Assembly (NCBI GenBank): GCA_900472485.1
Contig: UCII01000002.1
Span: 124,001 to 188,000 of the forward strand
Length of the DNA stretch: 64,000 bases
Direction of reading: 5' to 3'
Source: Hyphomicrobiales bacterium
Lineage (GTDB): Bacteria; Pseudomonadota; Alphaproteobacteria; Rhizobiales; Rhizobiaceae
Numbering within the stretch: position 1 is the first letter of the stretch; each line of letters starts with the position of its first letter. The position numbers and the translations under genes were made by a program. This document shows, one piece after another, positions 1 through 9,960 of the stretch. The notes below the pieces were generated by a model. It was not told where the DNA came from, did no database searches, and saw only the letters and a list, made by a program, of their open reading frames with translations.

Positions 1-17
1 CCGAAGGAGACATCATC

Positions 18-206
18 ATGCCAGCAAAGTCGAAATCACAGCAAATGGCCGCCGGTGCGGCGCTCGCCGCCAAACGCGGCGAAAGAAAGAAGAGCGAACT
101 GAAGGGTGCGTCGAAAAGCATGGTCGACTCCATGAGCGAGAAGGAGCTTCATGACATGGCCTCAACCAAGCAAAAGGGAAAGCCTCAGCACGCGTCCAAA
201 TCCTGA
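18..206 (+). CDS. DUF3008 family small basic protein
   Basis: A 62-residue Lys/Ala-rich protein with the layout of the DUF3008 family: an N-terminal PAKSKSQQ-type opening, an AAGAALAAKRGE core, a central SELKGASKSM segment and a C-terminal KGKP(E/Q)H tail. Family length is usually about 60 residues, so it is complete. A GAAGGAG ribosome-binding site lies just before the ATG. The function of the family is unknown; its high charge is compatible with a cytoplasmic nucleic-acid-associated or stress protein, but that is inference. It converges with the phosphoketolase gene. Confidence 0.85.
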   Translation: MPAKSKSQQMAAGAALAAKRGERKKSELKGASKSMVDSMSEKELHDMASTKQKGKPQHASKS

Positions 207-260
207 GGGCTGGCCGCTGCAGGGCGGTATTTCCGGCTTGTTGTTGACGTCAGTCCAGTT

Positions 261-2636
261 CTATCGTTTCCACCGCCAGTCGCGAACTTCCGGCATGTCC
301 TCGCCGTGCCGGCGGACATAATCGTGGTGTTTGCCGAGCTTTGCCTTCAGGCTATCCACGACCTCCGGCACTTTTTCCGACAGGCCGGGAACGCGGTTGA
401 TCGCCTCCAAGGCGAGGTGATAGCGGTCTAGCTCGTTCAGCACGGTCATGTCGAATGGCGTGGTTGTCGTACCCTCCTCGATAAAGCCGCGAACATGGAT
501 GTTGTCGTGGTTTGTCCGTCGATAGGTTAGCCGGTGGATCAGGTAGGGATAGCCATGATAGGCGAAGATCACCGGCTTGTCGGTGGTGAAGATCTGGTCG
601 AATGCCTGATGATCAAGGCCGTGCGGATGCTGTTGCGGGTCCTGCAGAGCTAGGAGATCGACGACGTTGACCGTGCGGATCTTGAGATCGGGGATCGCCT
701 CGTGCAGCAGCATGACGGCGGCGAGCGTCTCCATGGTGGGGACATCACCTGCGCAGGCCATCACGACATCGGGGGCGATCGTGTTGTCCTCATAGCTCGC
801 CCAATCCCAGATACCGACGCCGGCCTTACAATGGGTGGCCGCTTCGTCGATGCTGAGCCATTGCGATTCCGGCTGCTTGCCGGCAACGATGACGTTGATC
901 CGGTCGTAGGTCCTGAGGCAGTGATCGCCGACCCACAGCAGCGTATTGGCATCCGGCGGCAGATAGATGCGCACGATATCGGCCTTCTTATTGGCGACGA
1001 GATCGACAAAGCCCGGATCCTGGTGGGAAAAGCCGTTATGGTCCTGCCGCCAGACATGCGAGGTCAACAGATAGTTCAGCGACGAAATCGGTTTGCGCCA
1101 CGACAATTCGCGCGAAACCTTCAGCCATTTGGCATGCTGGTTGAACATGGAATCGACGATATGGATGAAGGCTTCATAGCACGAAAAAAGCCCATGCCGA
1201 CCCGTGAGCAGATATCCTTCCAGCCAGCCCTGACATAGATGTTCGCTGAGCACCTCCATCACCCGCCCGTCGCGGGACAGATGAACGTCGTAATCCTCGA
1301 TCGCCTCCATCCAGACCCGATCCGTGGCTTCGAAGACGCTGCCGAGCCGGTTCGATTCCGTCTCGTCGGGACCGAAGATGCGGAAATTCTGCTTGGCAGC
1401 ATTGAGCTTCAGCGTGTCGCGCAAGTAGTGCCCCAGGATTTCGGTGGACTGCACCTGCTTGCTGCCGCGCTCGCCGATCTCAATGGCATAGTCCTCGATG
1501 GGGGGAACCAGAAGCTCCTGGCGCAGCAGGCCGCCATTGGCATGCGGATTGGCGCCCATGCGCCTTTTGCCCCGAGGCGCAAGCGTCTGCAGCTCGGCCT
1601 TCAGCCGCCCTTCGTGATCGAAGAGGTCGTCCGGATCATAGCTGCGCATCCAGTCTTCCAGGATCTTGCGGTGTGCCTCGTCGCCGCGGCAATTGGCAAC
1701 CGGCACCTGATGCGCGCGCCAGAAGCCTTCGACCTTCTTGCCATCGACCTGCTTGGGGCCGGTCCAACCCTTCGGGCTTCGCAGCACGATCATGGGCCAG
1801 CGCGGCGCCCCTTCGGACGAGGTCTTTTCGCTTGCGTTTCTTTGTATGTCGCGGATGCGGTCGAACACCTGGTCAAACGTGCTGGCCATCGCCTGATGCA
1901 TGGTGGGAGGTTCATGTCCCTCGACAAAGAAGGGCTCATAGCCATAGCCCCAGAACAGCTTGCGCAGATCGTCGTCACTTGCCCGGTCGAGGATCGTCGG
2001 ATTGGCGATCTTGTAGCCGTTGAGATGGAGGATCGGCAGGACTGCGCCGTCCCGCGCCGGATTGAGGAACTTGTTGGAATGCCAGCTTGCCGCCAGAGGT
2101 CCGGTTTCGGCCTCGCCATCGCCGACCACGCAGGCAACGATCAGATCGGGATTGTCGAAAGCGGCGCCATAGGCATGCACCAGCGCATAGCCGAGCTCGC
2201 CGCCCTCATGGATGGAACCGGGCGTTTCCGGTGCGGCGTGGCTCGGAATGCCGCCGGGGAAGGAAAACTGCTTGAACAGCCTTTGCATCCCTTCCGCAGT
2301 TTCGGAAATGTCCGGATAGATTTCGCTGTAAGTGCCCTCGAGGTAGGTATTGGCGACCATGCCGGGGCCACCATGTCCGGGGCCGCATATATAGATGACA
2401 TCGAGATCGCGCGCCTTGATGATGCGGTTGAGATGCGCATAGATGAAGTTCAATCCCGGCGTCGTGCCCCAGTGGCCGAGCAGTCTCGGTTTGATATGCT
2501 CAGGCTTCAGCGGTTCGCGCAGCAGCGGATTGGCCATCAGATAGATCTGGCCCACCGACAGATAGTTGGCCGCTTTCCAGTAGCGGTCGATCAGGAAGAG
2601 TTCTTCGGGCGAAAGCGGTGTGGCAACGGCATTCAT
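261..2636 (-). CDS. xfp: Phosphoketolase (xylulose-5-phosphate/fructose-6-phosphate)
   Basis: A ThDP-dependent cytoplasmic enzyme that splits xylulose-5-P or fructose-6-P with phosphate to acetyl-phosphate plus a triose or tetrose phosphate. At 791 residues it has full family length. The N-terminal part carries GPGHGGPG near residue 85, the [11 protein letters not shown] segment near 141 and the ThDP-binding GDGEAETG at 172-179; the transketolase-like middle part has the [10 protein letters not shown] motif. The start has a GAGGAGA site 5 bases upstream. It lies 19 bases downstream of ackA on the same strand, so acetyl-phosphate made here can be converted directly to acetate and ATP. Preference for one or both sugars cannot be told from the sequence. 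Confidence 0.95.
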   Translation of the reverse strand: MNAVATPLSPEELFLIDRYWKAANYLSVGQIYLMANPLLREPLKPEHIKPRLLGHWGTTPGLNFIYAHLNRIIKARDLDVIYICGPGHGGPGMVANTYLEGTYSEIYPDISETAEGMQRLFKQFSFPGGIPSHAAPETPGSIHEGGELGYALVHAYGAAFDNPDLIVACVVGDGEAETGPLAASWHSNKFLNPARDGAVLPILHLNGYKIANPTILDRASDDDLRKLFWGYGYEPFFVEGHEPPTMHQAMASTFDQVFDRIRDIQRNASEKTSSEGAPRWPMIVLRSPKGWTGPKQVDGKKVEGFWRAHQVPVANCRGDEAHRKILEDWMRSYDPDDLFDHEGRLKAELQTLAPRGKRRMGANPHANGGLLRQELLVPPIEDYAIEIGERGSKQVQSTEILGHYLRDTLKLNAAKQNFRIFGPDETESNRLGSVFEATDRVWMEAIEDYDVHLSRDGRVMEVLSEHLCQGWLEGYLLTGRHGLFSCYEAFIHIVDSMFNQHAKWLKVSRELSWRKPISSLNYLLTSHVWRQDHNGFSHQDPGFVDLVANKKADIVRIYLPPDANTLLWVGDHCLRTYDRINVIVAGKQPESQWLSIDEAATHCKAGVGIWDWASYEDNTIAPDVVMACAGDVPTMETLAAVMLLHEAIPDLKIRTVNVVDLLALQDPQQHPHGLDHQAFDQIFTTDKPVIFAYHGYPYLIHRLTYRRTNHDNIHVRGFIEEGTTTTPFDMTVLNELDRYHLALEAINRVPGLSEKVPEVVDSLKAKLGKHHDYVRRHGEDMPEVRDWRWKR

Positions 2637-2655
2637 CTGCGTCTCCTCGTTTTCG

Positions 2656-3828
2656 TCAAGCGATCAGGGCAGCGGCCTCTTCAGCGATCACCCGCTCCTC
2701 GTCGGTCGGGATCACGAATAGCTTTACGAGGCTGGATGTCGCCTTGATCGAGGTCAAATTGCTGCTGTTTGCATTTTCATCAATCTCGATACCCAACCAC
2801 TGCAACCTTTGTGCGACGCGGGTCCTGATCTGCGGCTGGTTCTCGCCGATGCCGGCGGTGAAGACGATGGCATCGAGACCGCCGATCGTCGCGCATAGCC
2901 GCCCGATCTCGCCCGATATGCGCAGGCAGAACAGATCTATGGCCTCGGCCGCTTCCGGGCTCTTGTCATCGAGCAGAGCCCGTGTATCGCCGCTGATGCC
3001 TGAGACGCCGAGCAGGCCGCATTCATGGTAGAGGAAATCCTCGATCCGTTCGGGTTGCGGCATTCCCGTCCTCATGAGGTAGAGCAGGGCGCCTGAATCC
3101 AGCCAGCCGGGACGCGTCGCCATCGGGATGCCGTCGAGTGCCGAAAACCCCATGCTCGTATCGCGGCTGAAGCCGTTTTCCATCGCGCAGAGGCTGGCGC
3201 CGCTGCCGAGATGGCAGGCGACGACCTTGCCCTTCACCGCTTGCCGATCGATCTCTCGAAGCTTCGCGACGATGTATTTGTAAGAGAGCCCGTGAAAGCC
3301 GTAGCGGCGCACTCCGTCGTCATGCATGGCGCGCGGTATCGCCAGCCGTCGCACGGCGTCGGCTTGCGACGAATGAAAGGCCGTGTCGAAGGAGGCGGTC
3401 TGAAGAACGTCCGGACGCAGCGTTTTCATCGACCGAATGGCGCGCAGGGCTTGGGGCTGGTGCAGGGGCGCTAGGGGAACGAGCTTCTCGATCCGCTCGA
3501 TCGCAGCGTCATCCAAGAGGATAGCCTCTTGAAACACCATGCCGCCGTGGACGACACGATGGGCAACCGCCCGGAGCCTGCCGGGAAGGTGGGCCAGCAA
3601 ATGATCCAGCGTTTCGGATATGACGGAGACGAACTGCCCGCTATTATCGCCCCGGATCGCCTTCTCGTATCGATCCTGACCTATGGAATAGCGGAGCATC
3701 AATGGGCTTTGATCGAAATCGATCTTGCCGCGGCCGACATTTCTCGGTTCCTTTGCCGTCAGCTCGAAGACCCCGATTTTCAAGGTCGAGGAGCCGGCAT
3801 TGAATGTCAGCAAGACATCGTCGGGCAT
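2656..3828 (-). CDS. ackA: Acetate kinase
   Basis: Acetate kinase interconverts acetyl-phosphate plus ADP and acetate plus ATP. The 390-residue protein starts with [11 protein letters not shown], the ASKHA-fold phosphate-1 motif, carries the ACHLGSGAS phosphate-2 motif mid-protein and the FTAGIGEN adenosine motif near the C-terminus. An open frame extends 26 codons further upstream, but the ATG at 3828 is preferred because GAGG sits 6 bases before it and the homologous N-terminus begins there. It is the first gene of a two-gene operon with phosphoketolase, which forms the usual bypass from pentose phosphates to acetate. No phosphotransacetylase gene is seen in the window. Confidence 0.95.
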   Translation of the reverse strand: MPDDVLLTFNAGSSTLKIGVFELTAKEPRNVGRGKIDFDQSPLMLRYSIGQDRYEKAIRGDNSGQFVSVISETLDHLLAHLPGRLRAVAHRVVHGGMVFQEAILLDDAAIERIEKLVPLAPLHQPQALRAIRSMKTLRPDVLQTASFDTAFHSSQADAVRRLAIPRAMHDDGVRRYGFHGLSYKYIVAKLREIDRQAVKGKVVACHLGSGASLCAMENGFSRDTSMGFSALDGIPMATRPGWLDSGALLYLMRTGMPQPERIEDFLYHECGLLGVSGISGDTRALLDDKSPEAAEAIDLFCLRISGEIGRLCATIGGLDAIVFTAGIGENQPQIRTRVAQRLQWLGIEIDENANSSNLTSIKATSSLVKLFVIPTDEERVIAEEAAALIA

Positions 3829-3986
3829 GTCAGCCTCAAATGAAGAGTGTCGACTACCGTAAGTTAGCGCGCTCCAGCCCGGAGGCAACCGGGCATAGGG
3901 CCGCATGCTATCCTTATCGACATGGCTCTGCGGCGCAGCACTTCCGTTGCCGCCCGTTCAGGCGGGCTGTGCGCTTCCGCGTGGCG

Positions 3987-4364
3987 TCAGACCTCCATCA
4001 CATCTTCGAATGCTTCGGGGAAGCTCTCGCGTGCCACTTTCTCGTTGATGACGAGCATGGCTTCATAGGAGACCGGATCGAAATCCTTGTCTGCGGGCAG
4101 CACCTCGCGCTCAAAAAGCAGGTTCAGGCGAGCGGCGTCGAGATTGCCGCGCTCGAAGGGTTCTGCACCGAAATAGTGCCAGAGCGCATGCAGGAATGCG
4201 GCGTCGATCCGGTGTTCCTGCGTTCCCGGCCGCGCGCGGCGCGGCAGCTTTTTGATCGGCGTCACGCCTTTCGGGTTTGCGCGGCGAATGGTGAATTGCA
4301 CGCCCGTGCCCGGCATTCCTGAAGGAAAGCCGCGGTGTTTCGTCATGTCGGGAAGCTTGCCCAT
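3987..4364 (-). CDS. Hypothetical protein, 125 residues
   Basis: Not recognised. The product is soluble, basic in its first half (IKKLPRRARPGTQEHR) and acidic at its C-terminus, with no signal peptide or membrane segment. The ATG at 4364 is chosen over one nine codons upstream because a GGAGAGGAG site precedes it. It ends 158 bases before ackA on the same strand, so it may or may not be cotranscribed. Codon use resembles its neighbours and the start signal is strong, so it is probably a real gene; nothing in the sequence points to a function. Confidence 0.6.
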   Translation of the reverse strand: MGKLPDMTKHRGFPSGMPGTGVQFTIRRANPKGVTPIKKLPRRARPGTQEHRIDAAFLHALWHYFGAEPFERGNLDAARLNLLFEREVLPADKDFDPVSYEAMLVINEKVARESFPEAFEDVMEV

Positions 4365-4562
4365 GGCTGCTGCTCCTCTCCTGTTAAGCAATCGGGTGTG
4401 CCTTTTCCGATGTCAGGCAAGCCGATGCGATGGAGAAGGCGGTGGAGATGCACTCTGTCGTGATTTCCTTCTCCCAGTCAATTGTAAGACCAGGCTTTCG
4501 TTGTCCGAAGGGACGCATCCTGGCTCGACAACGGGGAGAGTTCTCTGCTCCGAACGTAAAGA

Positions 4563-4787
4563 TTACCGCTCGCGAGTAAGTGGAGCCACTTGTTGAGAAG
4601 AGTCGTGCGCCGAAAAGTTCGGTTCCACGTCAACCAAATGATACATCAGCGCGGCGAGCGCGACAAAAAAGACAGTGCCTAGAATGAAACGAAGGAATGT
4701 CGGCCACAGGTAGACCATGATGATCGGTGCCAGACGCGCCAAAATGAAAAGCCAATCGATAAGCGTGGGCGACTTCTGTTTGTACAT
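4563..4787 (-). CDS. Small integral membrane protein, 74 residues
   Basis: Not assigned to a named family. After a short polar N-terminus the protein has two adjacent hydrophobic stretches (about residues 10-30 and 32-52), then a polar acidic tail. The frame is open for 102 further codons upstream, but that part is unlike a protein, and the ATG at 4787 has an AAGGGAAA ribosome-binding site close upstream, so the short form is preferred. It is divergent from the FAD-dehydrogenase gene at 5082. A role in the membrane is all that can be said. Confidence 0.5.
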   Translation of the reverse strand: MYKQKSPTLIDWLFILARLAPIIMVYLWPTFLRFILGTVFFVALAALMYHLVDVEPNFSAHDSSQQVAPLTRER

Positions 4788-5081
4788 GATGTTTCCCTTG
4801 AGAGGCTGCCGATGCCGCTCGTCGCTATCTCCGTTCGCTCGAAAGCCCGTCCCTGCTGAGGGTTCCTTTCGTGTCGACAGCGGCAACGGCATCAACAAAA
4901 AGAGCGATTGATCGCTATCAGTGTCGGAAGACAACATGAACATCGTGCAGGTTTCGTGGAGACGAAATGCAGGCTTGGTGGATCGATTCTGGATGGTCGT
5001 CAGCTCTGGTATTCGTTTTACTTTTACGTAAGCTTCACTAAGCTCTCCAATTGAATATGCTATTCGCTGAGGGAGGGACGG

Positions 5082-6722
5082 ATGAGCAGTCATGCTGATG
5101 TGGTGATCGTTGGAACAGGCTTGTCAGGCCTTGTTGCGGCTTGTGAGCTGCTAGAGCGCGGGAAACGGGTGATCCTTGTCGATCAGGAGCCTCGGGCAAG
5201 TCTCGGCGGACAGGCCTCCTGGTCGCTTGGCGGGCTGTTCATGATCGATACGCCGGAACAACGGCGGATGCGCATTCGCGACAGTCTCGATCTCGCCCGC
5301 CAAGATTGGTTGGGCGCGGCGGCCTTCGACCGACCGGAAGACTTCTGGCCGCGTGCCTGGGCAGAGGCCTACCTCAATTTCGCCGCCGGCGAGATGCGTA
5401 GCTGGCTGCATGGGCTCGGCATGCGCTGGTTTCCCGTTGTCGGCTGGGCAGAACGCGGCGGAGGCCTTGCCGACGGGCACGGCAATTCCGTGCCGCGCTT
5501 CCATGTCACCTGGGGCACGGGTCCCGGCGTACTCGATCCTTTCGTGAAGCGAGTGCTGGCGGCGGAGAAGGACGGCAAGCTCGAGCTCTTGTTCCGGCGG
5601 CGCGTGACGCGATTGGTCGGTGATGAAGACGGCATTTTCGGCGTGGAGGGCGAGATCCTCGCCGAGGACAACATCCTGCGCGGTCAGCAATCGAACCGTG
5701 ATGTCGTCGGCGACTTCCGCATCGACGGCGCCGTGATCGTGGCGAGCGGCGGCATCGGCGGCAATCCGGAACTGGTTCGCCGCGCATGGCCGATCGACCG
5801 TCTCGGCTCGCCTCCTGAACGGATGCTGAGCGGCGTGCCCCATCACGTGGATGGCTTGATGATCGGCCATGCCGAGGCAGCTGGTGCGCGACCGATCAAC
5901 GGCGACAGGATGTGGCACTATACCGAAGGCATTGCCAACTGGGACCCGATCTGGCCGAACCACGGCATCCGCATCCTCCCGGGGCCGTCCTCGCTCTGGT
6001 TCGACGCCGATGGCAATCGCATGCCCGCGCCTTGCCTGCCGGGCTTCGACAGTCTTGCTACGTTGGAGCACATCTGCAAGCTCGGCCATAGTTACAGCTG
6101 GTTCGTCACCACGCAGAAGATCGTCAAGAAGGAGTTTGCCCTTTCGGGCTCCGAACAGAATCCGGATCTTACGGGACGCGATATCGGGCTCCTTCTGCGC
6201 AGCCGTCTTGGCCGGTCGGCTCCCCCGCCGGTGGAAGCATTCAAGGCGAAGGGTAAGGATTTCATCGTTGCCGAAACGCTGGAAGAGCTGGTCGCCGGCA
6301 TGAACCGTATCGGCGACCACCCGCTTGATCTTGCCCATCTGCGCACCCAGATCGAAGCCCGTGATCGCGAGTTGGACAATCCCTTTGCCAAAGATGCCCA
6401 GATCGTCGCGTTGAGACAGGCGCGCGGCTATCTCGGCGATCGCTTCATGCGCACTGCCCCACCCCATCGCATATTGGATGCAAAGGCCGGCCCACTGATT
6501 GCCGTGCGCCTCAACATCCTCACGCGAAAATCTCTGGGCGGTCTCGAAACCGATCTGAATAGCCAGGCGCTCGGGCGGAATGGTGCACTCATCCCGGGGC
6601 TGTATGCCTGCGGCGAGGCCGCAGGCTTCGGCGGCGGTGGATATCACGGCTACAATGCGCTGGAGGGCACGTTCCTGGGAGGATGCATTTTCTCCGGCCG
6701 TAAAGCGGGACGGGCGGCATGA
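5082..6722 (+). CDS. FAD-dependent dehydrogenase (fumarate-reductase/KstD-like)
   Basis: A 546-residue flavoprotein of the FAD-binding-2 family that includes flavocytochrome c fumarate reductases and 3-ketosteroid-1-dehydrogenases. The N-terminal Rossmann motif VGTGLSG (residues 10-16) and a following acidic VDQE bind the FAD ADP moiety; a second FAD segment near the end has CGEAAGFGGGG and NALEGTFLGGC. No signal peptide is present, so it should act in the cytoplasm or at the inner membrane. The start follows a GGGAGGGA site. Members of this subgroup in rhizobia are annotated only as FAD-binding dehydrogenases; the substrate is unknown, and steroid or fumarate activity should not be assumed. 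Confidence 0.85.
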   Translation: MSSHADVVIVGTGLSGLVAACELLERGKRVILVDQEPRASLGGQASWSLGGLFMIDTPEQRRMRIRDSLDLARQDWLGAAAFDRPEDFWPRAWAEAYLNFAAGEMRSWLHGLGMRWFPVVGWAERGGGLADGHGNSVPRFHVTWGTGPGVLDPFVKRVLAAEKDGKLELLFRRRVTRLVGDEDGIFGVEGEILAEDNILRGQQSNRDVVGDFRIDGAVIVASGGIGGNPELVRRAWPIDRLGSPPERMLSGVPHHVDGLMIGHAEAAGARPINGDRMWHYTEGIANWDPIWPNHGIRILPGPSSLWFDADGNRMPAPCLPGFDSLATLEHICKLGHSYSWFVTTQKIVKKEFALSGSEQNPDLTGRDIGLLLRSRLGRSAPPPVEAFKAKGKDFIVAETLEELVAGMNRIGDHPLDLAHLRTQIEARDRELDNPFAKDAQIVALRQARGYLGDRFMRTAPPHRILDAKAGPLIAVRLNILTRKSLGGLETDLNSQALGRNGALIPGLYACGEAAGFGGGGYHGYNALEGTFLGGCIFSGRKAGRAA

Positions 6723-6921
6723 ACCGGTCGAATTAACCGCTCTTTCAAGGGAGGGTGTCCGACGACACTGCGAGGGCATGCAGTCTCGTCGGACGCTGCA
6801 ATGGCCGGCTCGGGGGTGGCATCCAAGCCGGTAGAATACGTCATAGCATCTACCAGAGGTTTATTTAACCTACCCGAATGGACGGCTGGAAGCCCTGGCG
6901 GCGAGGGAGGGCAAACGGGGA

Positions 6922-7300
6922 TTATTCATGTTCGGCAGTCGGCTTGCGAAGGTTCGTTAGGAGCCGCTTTTCGCCAGTGGCGCGAACGCAGAAGGTATAG
7001 AAGGATCCGCGCTCTTTCGAAATAGCCAGGCGTTGCGGGCGAGCTGCCATCGCCGTGTGGAGAGGAGGCCTGGCGGAACCCGCGACCGAAGCGGAGCGGC
7101 ACGTCATTGCTGGCAATCTCATGTCCTGCAATGAACTGCCGTTCGGGTATGCGACGAAGCACGCCAGCGAGCGGCCGGTGATATTGACCAACCATCTCGC
7201 TTGATCCGTCCATATGGGATTTGACGACGACGAAAGCCCACGCCGTAAGCGCCAAAGCGCCGATAAGGAGAAGCCTGGGAAGAGAGTAGCGAGGCAACAT
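6922..7300 (-). pseudogene. Probable frameshifted small membrane-anchored protein
   Basis: Two overlapping minus-strand frames look like halves of one protein of about 125 residues. The first, from ATG 7300, opens with a signal-anchor (LLLIGALALTAWAFVVV) and runs in protein-like sequence to about 7065. The second frame, from about 7055 to the TAA at 6922-6924, continues with protein-like sequence (SKERGSFYTFCVRATGEKR). Joining them needs removal of one base near 7050-7070. No family is recognised. Alternatives are a sequencing error or two unrelated chance frames; the call rests only on the appearance of the two segments. Confidence 0.35.
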
Positions 7301-7438
7301 TCGGAAATCCAGATTGTTGCCAAGCCACTAGAAGCCGAAGATTGCGTCGGCATTACACATGCACGAGTAAGCCGAGCCATGCCCGCAATCAGGATCGCAG
7401 TGGCTTTGCCGCGACCCAGGGTTGATGCCCGTCAGATG

Positions 7439-9172
7439 TCAGGTGTTGTCATTTTTGCCGAACCAGAAGTTGAGCTCGCGTATGCGACGCTTGTCATAGG
7501 GCTGGTCCGGCGATTTGATCTGCCAGTTGTCATCATCGGCAAGACCGGTCCACTTCGGCGCGCCGCCCTGTTTCTGAACGGATTGCCGCCAACGATACTG
7601 GGCGTAGATTTCCATGATCTTGCCGGCATATTGGCTGGCAAGATCGCCATTGCCGGTGATGATTACCAAGTTCTCGTCGTTCACGCCGCTCGCCTTCGGA
7701 CCCATATTGTGGGAGCCCGTCATGACGACGGGATTGGGACCATATGGATCGACGATAACCACCTTGCTGTGGACCATGGCGTGGGCCGTCGGCAGCTTCA
7801 GAACCTCCTTCTGCCAATAGGCAAAACGGCCGGGGATAGCCGCGGGCAGGACGACATCGGCATTGGCATCGATCCGTTCACCTCTGTTGAACAGCACGAC
7901 CGGGTTCTTTGCCGTGCCGGGGTTCTGGTTGACCACGCCCTGGATGTAGAGATCGGGCTTGAACGAAGGGCTCGACGGAGAGGCAAGCTCGATGATGTCG
8001 TTGAGAAGCGTACCGCGAGGACCCGGATTGAACATGGCAAACAGGATACCCTGCTGGGCGCCGCGGATCAGCTCGCCTGCCTGTTCGAGGTCGAGCCCTT
8101 CGCGCATGGGCGTGAACCAGACCGTCGTATTCCTGGCCTTGGACGTTGTTCTGGGCTCGGCATTGCTTTGATAGAGGGCGGGCGGCGAATCGTTGCCGTC
8201 GGCGGCAAGCGTTTTCCACTGGTCGAGATAGAATTGCGCGACAGCCGGGTTGTCGATTAGAAGCGCATTGTTGGCCTGGGTGCAAAGGCCGGTCATCGTC
8301 CAGTTGGTACTGCCGGTCCATACGGCTAGGGGCGACTTGTCGGCGCCGCAGATGACCAGGAATTTATTATGTGCGAGTGCCCGCGGCGCGCTCATGCGAT
8401 CCTTGACATCGCAGACGGATAGATCGGATCGGGCGTCCTCGTTTTCGTCCTCCCCCTTTTTCTTGACGCTGCCATTGCCGAGCACGATATGGGCGCGTTT
8501 CTTGAACCCCTGCAGCAGTGGTATGAGTTCTGGATCGTCCAGCTCGAACAGGGCCGCATAGATATGACCGCTGTTCGACCTGATATCATTGAGGAGCGAT
8601 ACCAACTTGTCGCGGATCGGCCCTGCTAGAAATCGGCGGATCGGGTCTTCCGGGTTGGCAATTGCCTTCTTGAGTTTGGTGGTGGGGGCCTCTTCGGGCA
8701 ACACGCGCGCAAGCCACTGACTGGCGACGATGCCCCGGTTGAAATAGCAGCTGACATGGCCGCTGGTTTCGGCTCCGATCTGCATGGCGTCGCTCCAGTC
8801 CGATACGTGATCGGCCGATTCCTGCAATGCCGTCTCGGGTCCGATCATGGCGGAGACCTTGTAGGCGACGATATCGCCCGGATTGACGGCGAAATCGGAC
8901 CAGAGATATTTCTGGATCGGCCATTCCGTCGTCGGCTTGCGGGTGCCTTCCTCGACAGACGGCCCGTCGGCAAAGCCGACCCAGCTCGCAACGATCTCCT
9001 CATGATAGCCATCGGCGTCGACATCGGAGACCGTATTCGGGCTTTGCGGGCTTCCGGCCGCCCGCTTGATCTTCCGCCGCAAAGCAAAGCCACGGCACTG
9101 GCCGATGAAGTCGCTGCGCCAGGCGATAAGAGCACTATCGACACCGGGATGCACGATCAGACTTATGTTCAT
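7439..9172 (-). CDS. Phospholipase D-like domain protein
   Basis: A 577-residue protein with two PLD-type half-sites. The second is canonical, H468-S-K470 followed by D475 and TGSHN at 485-489. The first has H268-N-K270 and TGSTN at 286-290, but the aspartate expected at 275 is a cysteine. PLD enzymes pair two HKD half-sites to hydrolyse phosphodiesters in phospholipids or nucleic acids; one degenerate half-site may change or weaken activity. No signal peptide is seen. A GGGAGAGG site precedes ATG 9172. It is the third gene on the minus strand after a histidine phosphatase and a YukJ protein, 98 bases behind the latter. Substrate unknown. Confidence 0.8.
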   Translation of the reverse strand: MNISLIVHPGVDSALIAWRSDFIGQCRGFALRRKIKRAAGSPQSPNTVSDVDADGYHEEIVASWVGFADGPSVEEGTRKPTTEWPIQKYLWSDFAVNPGDIVAYKVSAMIGPETALQESADHVSDWSDAMQIGAETSGHVSCYFNRGIVASQWLARVLPEEAPTTKLKKAIANPEDPIRRFLAGPIRDKLVSLLNDIRSNSGHIYAALFELDDPELIPLLQGFKKRAHIVLGNGSVKKKGEDENEDARSDLSVCDVKDRMSAPRALAHNKFLVICGADKSPLAVWTGSTNWTMTGLCTQANNALLIDNPAVAQFYLDQWKTLAADGNDSPPALYQSNAEPRTTSKARNTTVWFTPMREGLDLEQAGELIRGAQQGILFAMFNPGPRGTLLNDIIELASPSSPSFKPDLYIQGVVNQNPGTAKNPVVLFNRGERIDANADVVLPAAIPGRFAYWQKEVLKLPTAHAMVHSKVVIVDPYGPNPVVMTGSHNMGPKASGVNDENLVIITGNGDLASQYAGKIMEIYAQYRWRQSVQKQGGAPKWTGLADDDNWQIKSPDQPYDKRRIRELNFWFGKNDNT

Positions 9173-9270
9173 TGTACCTCTCCCTGGATGGTTGCTTCTG
9201 TTCCTCTCACTGCGGTGCCGTATCGGATTTACGCCGATACCCTGGCGCCGCTAAGCCTTGGTCGGGGGTG

Positions 9271-9960
9271 TCAGGCAAGCGGTGCGCCGGTCTGGTCGTC
9301 GGTCTTGAGCGCCTGGACGCTGAAGCGCACGAATAAGGCTATGGTCTCTCCGCCGATAAATCGGATGAACAGCCCGCCATCGCCATGGACACGGTTGTCG
9401 TCGGCGAAACTGCCGGAGTTGCCTTGCATGAAGTGGATATCGTGCACGCCGCGCTCCGGGCTGAAATGAAATGTTTCGTCACTTCCCTGATCCTGAAAAT
9501 ATTCTCCAAAGGCGACGATGACAGCGCTCGCATCCGCCTTCGCGCGCTCGATCTGCCCGTCGAGCATGTTGGCCAGCGACAGCTGAGTACCTTCCGCCGG
9601 AATAGCGGTCATGTCATCGATCGGAAAAAGCGTGTCACGAATATAGTCCAGACCTTCGCCATCCGGTCCGGTCTGCAAGGCCTTGAAGCCTGCCGGGCCT
9701 TGGGCAAGCCCGGCAATATCGTGGCCGCTATTGTCCTTGAAATCCGGATCGTAATGAACCAGCACCTCGCTGCCATCAACGGATTGGACATTGACGGCAA
9801 TCCGGAAATCCTCGTCGTTTGCTTTGACCCAGATCTCATAATGTGGCGAAGATCCCGACGGCTTCATCGTGCCATCGGCGACCCTGCCGACCAGGACTCC
9901 GTAGGTGCGCTTGGCATTCTTGGGTTTGCGGCGTTCACGTGTCATGAGCGGGGCCTTCAT
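9271..9960 (-). CDS. YukJ family protein (DUF2278)
   Basis: The family pattern is clear: YGVLVGRV near the start, SPHYEIWV, FRIAVNVQS, then LDYIRDTLF in the middle and VHDIHFMQGNSG near the C-terminus, followed by a short beta-rich end (DGGLFIRF). These proteins are soluble and of unknown function; a relative sits beside the yuk type VII secretion genes of Bacillus. Start choice: ATG 9960 overlaps the stop of the phosphatase gene as ATGA, which favours translational coupling; ATG 9945, with AAGG before it, is the alternative. Protein length about 229 residues. The phosphatase and PLD neighbours suggest a joint role, but that is inference. Confidence 0.8.
   Translation of the reverse strand: MKAPLMTRERRKPKNAKRTYGVLVGRVADGTMKPSGSSPHYEIWVKANDEDFRIAVNVQSVDGSEVLVHYDPDFKDNSGHDIAGLAQGPAGFKALQTGPDGEGLDYIRDTLFPIDDMTAIPAEGTQLSLANMLDGQIERAKADASAVIVAFGEYFQDQGSDETFHFSPERGVHDIHFMQGNSGSFADDNRVHGDGGLFIRFIGGETIALFVRFSVQALKTDDQTGAPLA

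Noticed and set aside
1239..2747. A 502-codon open frame antisense to phosphoketolase
   Set aside because: The phosphoketolase motifs are clear on the opposite strand, and the antisense translation has no protein-family features.
5151..6779. A 542-codon open frame antisense to the FAD-dependent dehydrogenase
   Set aside because: The FAD enzyme has both cofactor-binding segments; the antisense frame shows none.
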